In this document: positions 7,701 to 13,407 of the stretch, one piece after another
Layout of the letters: each line of letters begins with the position of its first letter
How positions within the stretch are numbered: position 1 is the stretch's first letter
Assembly: GCA_003697065.1 (NCBI GenBank)
Contig: RFFY01000225.1
Coordinates: 1 to 13,672, forward strand
DNA from: Actinomyces sp.
GTDB lineage: Bacteria > Actinomycetota > Acidimicrobiia > Acidimicrobiales > Aldehydirespiratoraceae
Reading direction: 5' to 3'
DNA: 13,672 nucleotides
Made by a program: the position numbers and the translations under genes
Notes under the pieces: model-generated
The model's database searches: none
What the model was told of the DNA's origin: nothing
What the model saw: the letters and a program-made list of their open reading frames with translations, nothing else

Positions 7701-8201
7701 GACGAGGAGATCGTCTCGGTCTTCGCCGGCGCCTTCGCCGACGTGGCCGTCAACTTCGAGCAGCTCTTCTCCACCCTGTTCCCCGGCGGCGAGGGGTCGC
7801 TGCGACTCACCGACCCCGACGATCTCCTCGACACCGGGGTCGAGATCTCGGCCCGGCCCTCCGGCAAGAACGTGCGCAAGCTGTCCCTGCTGTCGGGTGG
7901 CGAGCGCTCGCTCACCGCCCTGGCCTTCCTGTTCGCCGTGTTCCGGAGCCGCCCCTCACCCTTCTACGTCATGGACGAGGTCGAAGCCGCCCTCGACGAC
8001 GTCAACCTCCACCGCTTCCTCGCCCTGGTCGAGGAGTTCCGGGCCGATGCCCAGCTGGTGCTGGTCAGCCACCAGAAGCGCACCATGGAAGCCGCCGACT
8101 GCCTCTACGGGGTGACGATGAAACCCGGCGGCTCCTCTCGGGTCGTGGCCGAAAAGGTCACGGAAGACGCTCGAACCACGCCAGCGAACCCACGGCGGTG
8201 A
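4704..8201 (+). CDS. smc: Chromosome segregation/condensation ATPase SMC
   Basis: This is a 1165-residue SMC protein of normal family length. It dimerises and, with ScpA/ScpB, extrudes and organises DNA loops in the nucleoid. The N-terminal head begins MYLKNLTLKGFKSFAD and has Walker A GPNGSGKS (31-38) and the Q-loop in HVIVSQGQID (Gln143). Long Glu/Arg/Leu/Ala coiled coils cover about 170-490 and 640-985. They flank a hinge of about 490-640 that includes LDGMLGSLLDLVEVDAGWE and ends near WRLGQGA. The C-terminal head has the ABC signature LSGGERSLTALAF (from 1063), Walker B FYVMDEVEAALDD with catalytic Glu1092, and VLVSHQKRTMEAAD. All ATPase motifs are intact. The GTG at 4704 gives the canonical first residues; its ribosome binding site is weak (GAGG at 12 nt). 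ScpA, ScpB and the usual follower ftsY are not in the window. The last 44 nt overlap the convergent VWA gene. Confidence 0.97.
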   Translation: MYLKNLTLKGFKSFADTTSIDLEPGVTVVVGPNGSGKSNVVDAIAWVLGAQAPSAVRSQKMDDVIFAGTSSRPPLGRAEVSLTIDNASGTLPVEFTEVTITRTLFRTGESEYAINGVPCRLLDITELLSDGGVGRQQHVIVSQGQIDAVLNARPEERRAIIEEAAGILKFRKRKERAERRLAATDTDLTRVKDLLREVRRQLRPLERQAEAARRHGDLVAELEALRLHLAGREIADLREELRRRGDERSELARAEHTLDARLATVTAALERDELELARHGGDDLGDTLVRLEATRERARGLAALLTERRRGLERERAAVTDRGVIANLEAEAERLRRELEEVTAAARALAPEHERLAAAEERLAADRAAFAERWGDGVPVPSGQAAEVRGRLAALHAGLERGRAERARVAERLDHLAARRGDIEAAVGRHRAEIGRLHDSEEPLVAALEAATDRERRAAGTVAAATDAHAEAVSELDRWTARAEALALALDSARARAGSDRLGDLDGMLGSLLDLVEVDAGWEAAFESAVGDALAAVVVADPDVARRALERLTAEGEAGAVLALGASGAGTPRADGPGEALRRHVRGLAPGVDALLDVLLHDAVVVDGDWTAAVDVALAHPDLVVVTRGGDRFAAGTWRLGQGATGATGAALAEAEARVAELQEQVADAAARLGVARTELEAARAERERLAAELATVDDGLTAASEALQRLDADRRELASEIEALTERASELDLRLERESEQARQLEAELPRLEADEEQLLAEGRQLAAARAELEERATAVGALRTDLEVRAAGLDERRQFLSRRLAEIDARLERDAAEREAASERRLALDRRQAVLERLAATVASVIETVEGHLAVVRESRRRQSEAAQAIARRLDEQRRTRARLQADLDDIRQRHQKAEIGEAEVRTRLVTAVERLRDEHRVTPEVAVSAPCPPLDPDTTPEQRLRGLESELEIMGPVNPLALEEYQALQERVTFLQGQLDDIRTSRRELTRVIRSIDEEIVSVFAGAFADVAVNFEQLFSTLFPGGEGSLRLTDPDDLLDTGVEISARPSGKNVRKLSLLSGGERSLTALAFLFAVFRSRPSPFYVMDEVEAALDDVNLHRFLALVEEFRADAQLVLVSHQKRTMEAADCLYGVTMKPGGSSRVVAEKVTEDARTTPANPRR

Positions 8202-9180
8202 GCAGGGCCGCCACCAAAGCGGCACCCACGAACCAGTCGGTGCGGTCGCGCAGCACGGTCTCGACCCCGATGGTCGTCCCGATGTCGTCGTAGACGGCGG
8301 CCAACTCCTCGCTCGAGGAGGCGGTGAAGAACTCGCCCCCCGTCTCGTCGGCGATGTGTTCGAGTGTGGGTTCGTCGATGGGCACCGGAACCGTCACCTC
8401 CCGCCCCGGGATGTCGGGATCGGGGATGACGACGGTGCCGTCGGGGGTGCCGAAGGCCACCGTCGACACGGGAACCCCGGCCTGGCGGGCGGCGGCCACC
8501 GCCACGTCGACGGGACGGCCCATGGTCGGCGTCCCGTCGGAGAGCAGGACGATGACGGCGGGCGGCTTGTCGTCGCCCGGTGCGGTCCCGTCGGCCGGTC
8601 CGTCGGGGGCGGTCCCGTCGGCGGAGGGCTCGGCGACGGCCCCCACCGTGCGGAGGGCGTCGAGGGAGGCGATGATCGCCTCGCCCGTCGCCGTCCCCTC
8701 CCCGAGCCGGAGGCTCTCGATGGCGTCGGCCACGGCCCGCCGGTCGTCGGTCGGGGTGACCCGGACCACCGGGGTGCCGTCGAAGGACACCAGGCCCACC
8801 TGCACCGAGGGCGGGGCGTCGTCGAGGAAGGCGAGAGCGGCGGCCTTGGCGGCCTCGATGCGGCTGGGATCGACGTCGGTGGCGCCCATCGACAAGGAGG
8901 TGTCGATGGTGAGCACGACGGTGGCCCGTTCGCGGGGGACCTCCTCGGTGGCGGCGGGCCCGGCGACGGCGAGCACCATCGAGGCCAGGGCGGCGACGAA
9001 GCCGGCCGCCACCAGGTGACGGCGCCACCCGGGGCGGCGGGGAGCGACCGTGTCGTACAGGGAGGTGTCGCTCACCCGCAGGGCGTAGCGGGGTCGGCGC
9101 CGGGCCACTACCAGGTAGGCGACGAGCACGGCGCCCACGGCGACGAGCAGCCACAAGCGGACGGGATCGGTGAAGGTCAT
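8158..9180 (-). CDS. Membrane-anchored VWA-domain protein (BatA/Rv1481-like)
   Basis: This is a 340-residue protein with the layout of the VWA membrane proteins that follow moxR and DUF58 genes (M. tuberculosis Rv1481, BatA). Hydrophobic helices lie at about 9-26, 57-75 and 316-335. Between the last two is a von Willebrand A domain (about 86-305) with the metal-ion-dependent adhesion site DTSLSMG (Asp93, Ser95, Ser97), a candidate Thr in GTATGEA (162-168) and LLSDG (212-216, Asp215). The domain probably faces the outside and binds a protein partner through a divalent metal. A low-complexity insert around 187-204 contains ADGTAP twice and is probably a loop expansion. The ATG start overlaps the DUF58 stop in an ATGA junction. 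The 3' end overlaps smc tail-to-tail by 44 nt. It is the terminal gene of the moxR operon here; a second VWA/BatB gene is not present. Confidence 0.88.
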   Translation of the reverse strand: MTFTDPVRLWLLVAVGAVLVAYLVVARRRPRYALRVSDTSLYDTVAPRRPGWRRHLVAAGFVAALASMVLAVAGPAATEEVPRERATVVLTIDTSLSMGATDVDPSRIEAAKAAALAFLDDAPPSVQVGLVSFDGTPVVRVTPTDDRRAVADAIESLRLGEGTATGEAIIASLDALRTVGAVAEPSADGTAPDGPADGTAPGDDKPPAVIVLLSDGTPTMGRPVDVAVAAARQAGVPVSTVAFGTPDGTVVIPDPDIPGREVTVPVPIDEPTLEHIADETGGEFFTASSSEELAAVYDDIGTTIGVETVLRDRTDWFVGAALVAALLTAVGSLAWFERLP

Positions 9181-10100
9181 CGCACCCCCAGCCGGGCGCG
9201 GGCCGGCCGGCCCCGCCGTCGACGGTCGACGAAATGGGCGAGGCGGACCACCCAGTCGTCGTCGGTGCGCAGGACCAGGTGATCGGCTCCGGCCCGGCGG
9301 CAGGCGTCGCGGTGGGCGGCGAGGCGCCGGCGGGCGGCCTGGGCGAAGCGTTCGCGGGCGCGCCGGGAGGTGCGCACCCGACGGTGCTCGCCGGTCTCGG
9401 CGTCGATCACGGTCAGGGGGCCGACGTCGGGCAGCTCGAGTTCGAGGGGATCGACGATCTCGACCACCAGGGTCTCGTGGCGGCGGGTGACGGCCCGCAG
9501 GGGATCGGCCCAGTCGTCGGTGAGCAGGTCGGAGACGACCACCGCCAGGCCCGCCCGGTGCACGGGCGCGGCCAGGCGGGCGAGTCCCTCGGCGAGACCG
9601 GCGCGGCCCGGCACCGGCGGACGGGTCACCAGGCGGTGCAGCACGGCGAGGAGGTGGCGGCGGCCGGAGCGGGCCCGGTGGACGTGGAGACCGTCGCCGG
9701 ACACGACCACGGCGCCGAAGCGGTTGCCGCTGCGGTTGGTGAGCAGGCCCGCAGCGGCGGTGACGGCGACGGCGAGGTCGTACTTGGTGCGCACCCGGGT
9801 GCCGACGGCGAGGCTGGCGCTGGCGTCGACGAGGACGGTCGTCTCGAGTTCGCGGTCGGCGACGGTGTCACGCACGTGGGGGGTCCCCGTGCGGGCGGTG
9901 ACGTTCCAGTCCATGCGGCGGATGTCGTCACCGGCGACGTACTCGCGTGCCTCACCGGGCTCGGAGCCCAGTCCGGGGACCAGGCCCCGGTGGTCGCCCT
10001 GGAGCAGGCCGTCGAGACGACGCGCCACGTCGATCTCGAGGCGCCGCAGGACCTCGCGGGCCCGGGGATCGACCAGGGGAGTGGCGGACCCGGTGGTCAC
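9177..10100 (-). CDS. DUF58 domain protein (Rv1480-like)
   Basis: This is a 307-residue soluble protein. The DUF58 signature is clear: PGEAREYVAGDDIRRMDWN (48-66) followed by TARTGTPHVRD (68-78). Just after it, VDASASL (91-97) is a DxSxS motif (Asp92, Ser94, Ser96), consistent with a VWA-like fold. The C-terminus is very Arg-rich. DUF58 proteins are coded next to MoxR AAA+ ATPases and VWA membrane proteins and are thought to act with them; no enzymatic activity is established. The GTG start at 10098-10100 overlaps the moxR stop (GTGA) and its own stop overlaps the next ATG, so all three genes are probably translated from one message. No transmembrane segment is apparent, which fits the cytoplasmic member of the trio. 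Confidence 0.88.
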   Translation of the reverse strand: MTTGSATPLVDPRAREVLRRLEIDVARRLDGLLQGDHRGLVPGLGSEPGEAREYVAGDDIRRMDWNVTARTGTPHVRDTVADRELETTVLVDASASLAVGTRVRTKYDLAVAVTAAAGLLTNRSGNRFGAVVVSGDGLHVHRARSGRRHLLAVLHRLVTRPPVPGRAGLAEGLARLAAPVHRAGLAVVVSDLLTDDWADPLRAVTRRHETLVVEIVDPLELELPDVGPLTVIDAETGEHRRVRTSRRARERFAQAARRRLAAHRDACRRAGADHLVLRTDDDWVVRLAHFVDRRRRGRPARARLGVR

Positions 10101-11212
10101 GCCGCTCCCTCACGGCCGGGATCCTGGGTGGTGGGGGACACCACCGCGGCGGGGACGGTGGCGAGGATGCGGGCCAGGACCTCCTCGACGTCGATGTCGG
10201 CGGCGAGGGCCTCGTAGGAGAGCACGAGGCGGTGGCGCAGGACGTCGGGGGCCACGTCGAAGACGTCCTGGGGTACCACGTAGTCGCGTCCCCGCATGAG
10301 GGCCAGGGCCCGGCCGGCGGCGACGAGCCCCAGGGTGGCGCGGGGGCTGGCCCCGTAGTCGATGAGGCCGGCCAGCTCGGCGAGGTGGTAGTGGGCGGGG
10401 TGGCGGGTGGCGGCCACCAGGTTGACGGCGTAGTCGACGACGGCGCCGTCGACGATGACCCGGTCGGCGGCCGCCTGCAGGTCGGCGATGGAGGCCGGGT
10501 CGAGCACCCGGCCGGCGTGGGGGGCGTCGACTCCCATGCGGCGGACGATCTCGACCTCCTCGGCCGGCGAGGGGTAGTCGACGAGGACCTTCATCAAGAA
10601 GCGGTCCCGTTGGGCCTCGGGCAGGGCGTACACACCCTCGGACTCGATGGGGTTCTGGGTGGCGAGGACGAGGAAGGGTTCGGGCACCTCGAAGGTGCGG
10701 CCCCCGATGGTGACCTGGTGCTCGGCCATGACCTCGAGCAGGGCGGACTGGACCTTGGCCGGGGCCCGGTTGATCTCGTCGGCCAGCACGAAGTTGGCGA
10801 ACACCGGGCCCGGTTCGACGTCGAAGGTCTCGCTCGAGGCCCGGTAGATGCGGGTCCCCACGATGTCGGCGGGAAGCAGGTCGGGCGTGAACTGGATGCG
10901 GGCGAACGACCCGCCCGTGGTCTCGGCCAGGGTGCGCACGGCGAGGGTCTTGGCCAGTCCCGGCGGGCCCTCGAGCAGGCAGTGTCCCCGCGCCAGCAGG
11001 GCGACCAGGAGGCGCTCGACGAGGTGTTCCTGGCCCACGATCACCCGGCGCAGCTCGACCAGGGCCCGCTCGACGAGGCGTCCGGGGGCGCCCTCGTCGG
11101 GGCCCGCCGCCGACGGTCCCGTACCGGCCGCCGACTCCGCCGGTCCGGCCGGGGAGGGAGCGCGGTCGCCGCTGGTGCCGCGGGGTTCGGCGGGATCGTC
11201 GATGGCGGTCAT
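10097..11212 (-). CDS. moxR: MoxR-family AAA+ ATPase
   Basis: This is a 371-residue AAA+ ATPase of the MoxR family. Visible motifs are Walker A GPPGLAKT (82-89), Walker B LADEINR (143-149), sensor 1 ATQNP (184-188) and the MoxR-typical ESEGVYALPEAQRDRF (190-205). A C-terminal lid domain contains GASPRATLGLVAAGRALALMRGR (best read in parts: GASPRATLGL, AAGRALAL). MoxR proteins act as chaperone-like ATPases that mature or regulate partners, often VWA-domain proteins such as the one encoded two genes downstream. The first 45 residues are a Pro/Gly/Ser-rich tail. I chose the ATG at 11210-11212 (MTAIDDP), with GAGGAG about 10 nt upstream; an in-frame TTG 28 codons earlier lacks homology and a ribosome binding site. 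It is divergent from the response regulator with 148 nt between start codons. Confidence 0.93.
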   Translation of the reverse strand: MTAIDDPAEPRGTSGDRAPSPAGPAESAAGTGPSAAGPDEGAPGRLVERALVELRRVIVGQEHLVERLLVALLARGHCLLEGPPGLAKTLAVRTLAETTGGSFARIQFTPDLLPADIVGTRIYRASSETFDVEPGPVFANFVLADEINRAPAKVQSALLEVMAEHQVTIGGRTFEVPEPFLVLATQNPIESEGVYALPEAQRDRFLMKVLVDYPSPAEEVEIVRRMGVDAPHAGRVLDPASIADLQAAADRVIVDGAVVDYAVNLVAATRHPAHYHLAELAGLIDYGASPRATLGLVAAGRALALMRGRDYVVPQDVFDVAPDVLRHRLVLSYEALAADIDVEEVLARILATVPAAVVSPTTQDPGREGAA

Positions 11213-11305
11213 GTCGAAGGTGCTCCTCACGCGTCGATGGGCGCCTTTCCCCGCTCTTTCGGGGGGGCGTGGAACCGTGGCGATGATGCCAGTCAACCCC
11301 GACCA

Positions 11306-11324
11306 CGGTAAGGGTTCGCTAAAG
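11306..11324 (-). promoter_or_regulatory. 11-bp-phased direct repeat, candidate response-regulator binding site
   Basis: On the minus strand CTTTAGCG (11324-11317) and CCTTACCG (11313-11306) are repeated with an exact 11-bp period, typical of sites bound by OmpR-family dimers. The pair lies between the divergent moxR and response-regulator genes, about 37-55 nt upstream of the expected regulator transcription start. It shares the 9-mer CCCTTACCG with a second repeat pair at 13366-13385. Function is inferred. Confidence 0.45.
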
Positions 11325-11347
11325 AACGGGTGGCGGGAGGCCCCGGC

Positions 11348-11353
11348 TAGGGT
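11348..11353 (+). promoter_or_regulatory. -10 element of a probable leaderless promoter for the response regulator
   Basis: TAGGGT lies exactly 7 nt before the ATG at 11361, so transcription should begin at or next to the start codon. There is no ribosome binding site at normal spacing. No good -35 hexamer is present 16-18 nt upstream, which fits an activator-dependent promoter with the 11-bp repeats just upstream. Confidence 0.6.
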
Positions 11354-11360
11354 CGCGTTA

Positions 11361-12134
11361 ATGCGGATCCTCGTCGTCGACGACGAAACGGAGCTGGCCG
11401 AGGCGGTGGCCCGCGGCCTGCGCCGGGAGGGCTACGCCGTCGACGTCGCCCACGATGGCGAGACCGCCCTCGACAAGATCGCCTACACCCCCTACGACCT
11501 GGTCTGTCTCGATCTCACCATGCCGGGCATGGACGGGCTCGAGGTGTGCCGGCGCCTGCGCGAGGACCCCGATCTCGAACCGCCCCGTGTGCTCATGCTC
11601 ACCGCCCGCGACGCCGTCGACGAGCGCATCGCCGGTCTCGACGCCGGTGCCGACGACTATCTCGTCAAGCCCTTCGCCTTCGGCGAACTCGTGGCCCGCG
11701 TGCGGTCCCTCCTTCGCCGCGAGGCCGCCCGCCGCACCACCGTCCTGCGGGTCGGCGACATCGAACTCGACGAGGCCACCCACCGGGCGCGGCGGGGCGG
11801 ACGGGAGCTCGAGCTCACGGCCAAGGAGTTCGCCCTCCTGCGCTACTTCATGAGCCACCCCGACGAGGTCCTGTCCCAGGAGCACCTCCTCGAGCACGTG
11901 TGGGACGAGCACGCCGACCCCTTCACCAACACGGTCCGGGTGACGGTGGGAACCCTGCGGCGCAAGCTCACCGCCGGGGGAGAGCCACCCCCCATCGAGA
12001 CCGTCATCGGCTCGGGTTACCGCCTCCTGCCCGACGCTGGTGGGGGTGGCGCGGCGGACACCGACACCAGCGGGAACGGGTCCGCCACCGGCGCCGGTGG
12101 GGCCCCGGCGGACGGAGGGAACCGGCGTGGGTGA
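11361..12134 (+). CDS. OmpR/PhoB-family DNA-binding response regulator
   Basis: This is a 257-residue response regulator. The receiver domain (1-120) has the acidic pair Asp7/Asp8 in LVVDDE, the phosphoacceptor Asp51 in CLDLTMPGMDG, Thr81 in MLTARD and Lys103 in LVKPF. The C-terminal winged helix (about 128-223) has ELTAKEFALLRYFMSHP, the recognition-helix region NTVRVTVGTLRRKL (190-203) and the ending IGSGYRLL. About 30 Gly/Ala/Asp-rich residues follow and are not part of the fold. The domain layout is that of MprA/PhoP-like transcription factors. The ATG at 11361 is set by homology (MRILVVDDE) and by the TAGGGT box 7 nt upstream; the longer upstream frame is non-coding. Its 3' end overlaps the kinase start by 8 nt, so the pair is one operon. 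The repeat at 11306-11324 suggests autoregulation. Signal and targets are not determined by sequence alone. Confidence 0.95.
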   Translation: MRILVVDDETELAEAVARGLRREGYAVDVAHDGETALDKIAYTPYDLVCLDLTMPGMDGLEVCRRLREDPDLEPPRVLMLTARDAVDERIAGLDAGADDYLVKPFAFGELVARVRSLLRREAARRTTVLRVGDIELDEATHRARRGGRELELTAKEFALLRYFMSHPDEVLSQEHLLEHVWDEHADPFTNTVRVTVGTLRRKLTAGGEPPPIETVIGSGYRLLPDAGGGGAADTDTSGNGSATGAGGAPADGGNRRG

Positions 12135-13383
12135 CGACGGGCGCCGCTGGGACCGGCGCCTGGCCGACCGCCTCCCCCTCACGGCGTCGATCCGCTTCCG
12201 TCTCACCATCGTGTATTCGGTCCTGCTGTTCGGGCTCGCCGCCGTCGTGGTGGGCGGTATCTACGCCGGCTTGTCCCGCAGCCTCGACGACGAGCCCCTC
12301 TCGCGGACCGAGCAGGCGATCGCCATCTTCCGTCATCCCGATGGCACCCCGGTGCTGGGGATCGTCGACGTCGAGGTCCCCGACTACCTCGCCCGCTTCG
12401 AGCGCGAGGTCAACGCCCGCGCCCTCGACCAGCTCCGCACCTACGCCTTCGGGGCGCTCGGCGCCCTCTTCGTCGCCAGCTTGGGGGTGGGCTGGTTCGT
12501 GGCGGGCATCGTGGTCCGGCCGGTGGGGCGGATCACGGCGGTCGCCCGCGAGATCCAGGCCACCGACCTGTCCCGGCGGATCAGGCTCGACGGGGCCGAC
12601 GACGAACTCAAGCAGCTCGCCGACACCTTCGACGAGATGCTCGGACGCCTCGACGAGGCCTTCGAATCCCAACGCCGCTTCATCCACGAAGCCTCCCACG
12701 AGCTGCGCAACCCCCTGGCGGTCATCCGCACGAACGTCGACGTGGTGCTGGGTGACCCCGACGCCGACACCGAGGACCTCCGCCGGGCGGGCGAGGTCGT
12801 CGCCCGCTCGGCCGAGCGCATGTCCACCCTCGTCGACGATCTCCTCGCTTACGCCCGCCTGGGTCAGCGACCGACCCGGGAGGAGACCTTCGATCTCGGG
12901 GCGGTCGTCGACGACCTGGGGGCCGAGTTCGCCGCCCCGGCCGAGGCCGCCGGTCTCACCCTCGAGGTGAGACGACCCCCCGGCGAGCTCCGCATCTGTG
13001 GTGACGCTCCCGCCGTGCGACGGGCGGTGGCCAACCTGCTCGCCAACGCCGTGCGCCTCGCCCCCGCCGGCACCCGGGTCACGGTCGCCGCCGGGCGCGA
13101 CGACGCCTGGGCCTGGGTGTCGGTCACCGACGAGGGACCCGGCATCGATCCCGCCGACCACGAGAACGTCTTCCGGCGTTTCTGGCGGTCCCCCACCGGA
13201 TCCGACGACCGCCACCGCAGCGGCCTCGGGCTGGCCATCGTGCGCCAGATCGCCGAGGCCCACGGGGGGCGCGTCGAGCTCGACTCGGCTCCGGGGCGGG
13301 GCTCGCGTTTCGTGGTGCGCCTCCCGGTCGATCCCCTCACCGCGTCCTCCGACCGGTCGGTGACCCCCTTACCGCGTCCTTAG
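12127..13383 (+). CDS. Membrane sensor histidine kinase
   Basis: This is a 418-residue HAMP-containing kinase, the cognate partner of the regulator upstream. Two transmembrane helices (about 26-49 and 106-130) enclose a short extracytoplasmic segment of about 55 residues. A HAMP domain follows from RPVGRITAVA (131-140). The HisKA motif is FIHEASHELRNPLAVIR (185-201) with phosphorylated His191. The ATPase domain has the N box NLLANAVRLAP (303-313), G1 box DEGPGID (335-341), F box FRRFWRS (349-355) and G2 box GLGLAIV (366-372). All boxes are intact. The GTG at 12127 has a strong GGAGG (12114-12118) 8 nt upstream inside the regulator gene; longer in-frame extensions lack such a site. The small sensor loop suggests envelope or membrane sensing, but no ligand can be named. 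Its last codons include a rare TTA leucine and its TAG stop lies inside a candidate regulator-binding repeat. Confidence 0.94.
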   Translation: MGDDGRRWDRRLADRLPLTASIRFRLTIVYSVLLFGLAAVVVGGIYAGLSRSLDDEPLSRTEQAIAIFRHPDGTPVLGIVDVEVPDYLARFEREVNARALDQLRTYAFGALGALFVASLGVGWFVAGIVVRPVGRITAVAREIQATDLSRRIRLDGADDELKQLADTFDEMLGRLDEAFESQRRFIHEASHELRNPLAVIRTNVDVVLGDPDADTEDLRRAGEVVARSAERMSTLVDDLLAYARLGQRPTREETFDLGAVVDDLGAEFAAPAEAAGLTLEVRRPPGELRICGDAPAVRRAVANLLANAVRLAPAGTRVTVAAGRDDAWAWVSVTDEGPGIDPADHENVFRRFWRSPTGSDDRHRSGLGLAIVRQIAEAHGGRVELDSAPGRGSRFVVRLPVDPLTASSDRSVTPLPRP

Positions 13384-13385
13384 AC
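13335..13385 (+). repeat. Phased direct repeats at the histidine-kinase 3' end, candidate regulator site
   Basis: CCTTACCG (13367-13374) and CCTTAGAC (13378-13385) are spaced by exactly 11 bp. They repeat the arrangement found upstream of the response regulator and share the 9-mer CCCTTACCG with it. A second, weaker pair CCTCACCG (13335-13342) and CCTCCGAC (13346-13353) also has an 11-bp period, and the two pairs lie 32 bp (about three helical turns) apart. The strong pair ends 9 nt before the TAGGGT of the next gene, covering its -35 region. Binding by the neighbouring regulator is inference. Confidence 0.45.
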
Positions 13386-13394
13386 GGTGGTGCG

Positions 13395-13400
13395 TAGGGT
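13395..13400 (+). promoter_or_regulatory. -10 element of a probable leaderless promoter for the proline-rich gene
   Basis: TAGGGT sits 12 nt after the kinase stop and exactly 7 nt before the ATG at 13408, the same geometry as at the response-regulator gene. No conventional -35 is visible; the 11-bp repeats occupy that position. This indicates a separate, probably activated transcription unit. Confidence 0.55.
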
Positions 13401-13407
13401 GACGGGT

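Noticed and set aside
8570..8630. Short repeated GGTCCCGTCGG-type units suggesting a tandem repeat element.
   Set aside because: They encode the two ADGTAP copies in a low-complexity loop of the VWA protein; a small in-gene expansion, not a mobile or regulatory element.
11271..11276. GGAACC upstream of the response regulator, resembling an ECF sigma factor -35 box.
   Set aside because: No matching CGTT/GTT-type -10 at 16-19 nt, and the nearby TAGGGT plus phased repeats explain the promoter better.
8356..11311. Long plus-strand open frames opposite the moxR/DUF58/VWA genes.
   Set aside because: They are shadows of three well-identified minus-strand genes with conserved motifs and 4-nt overlaps; their translations are Gly/Ala/Val low complexity.
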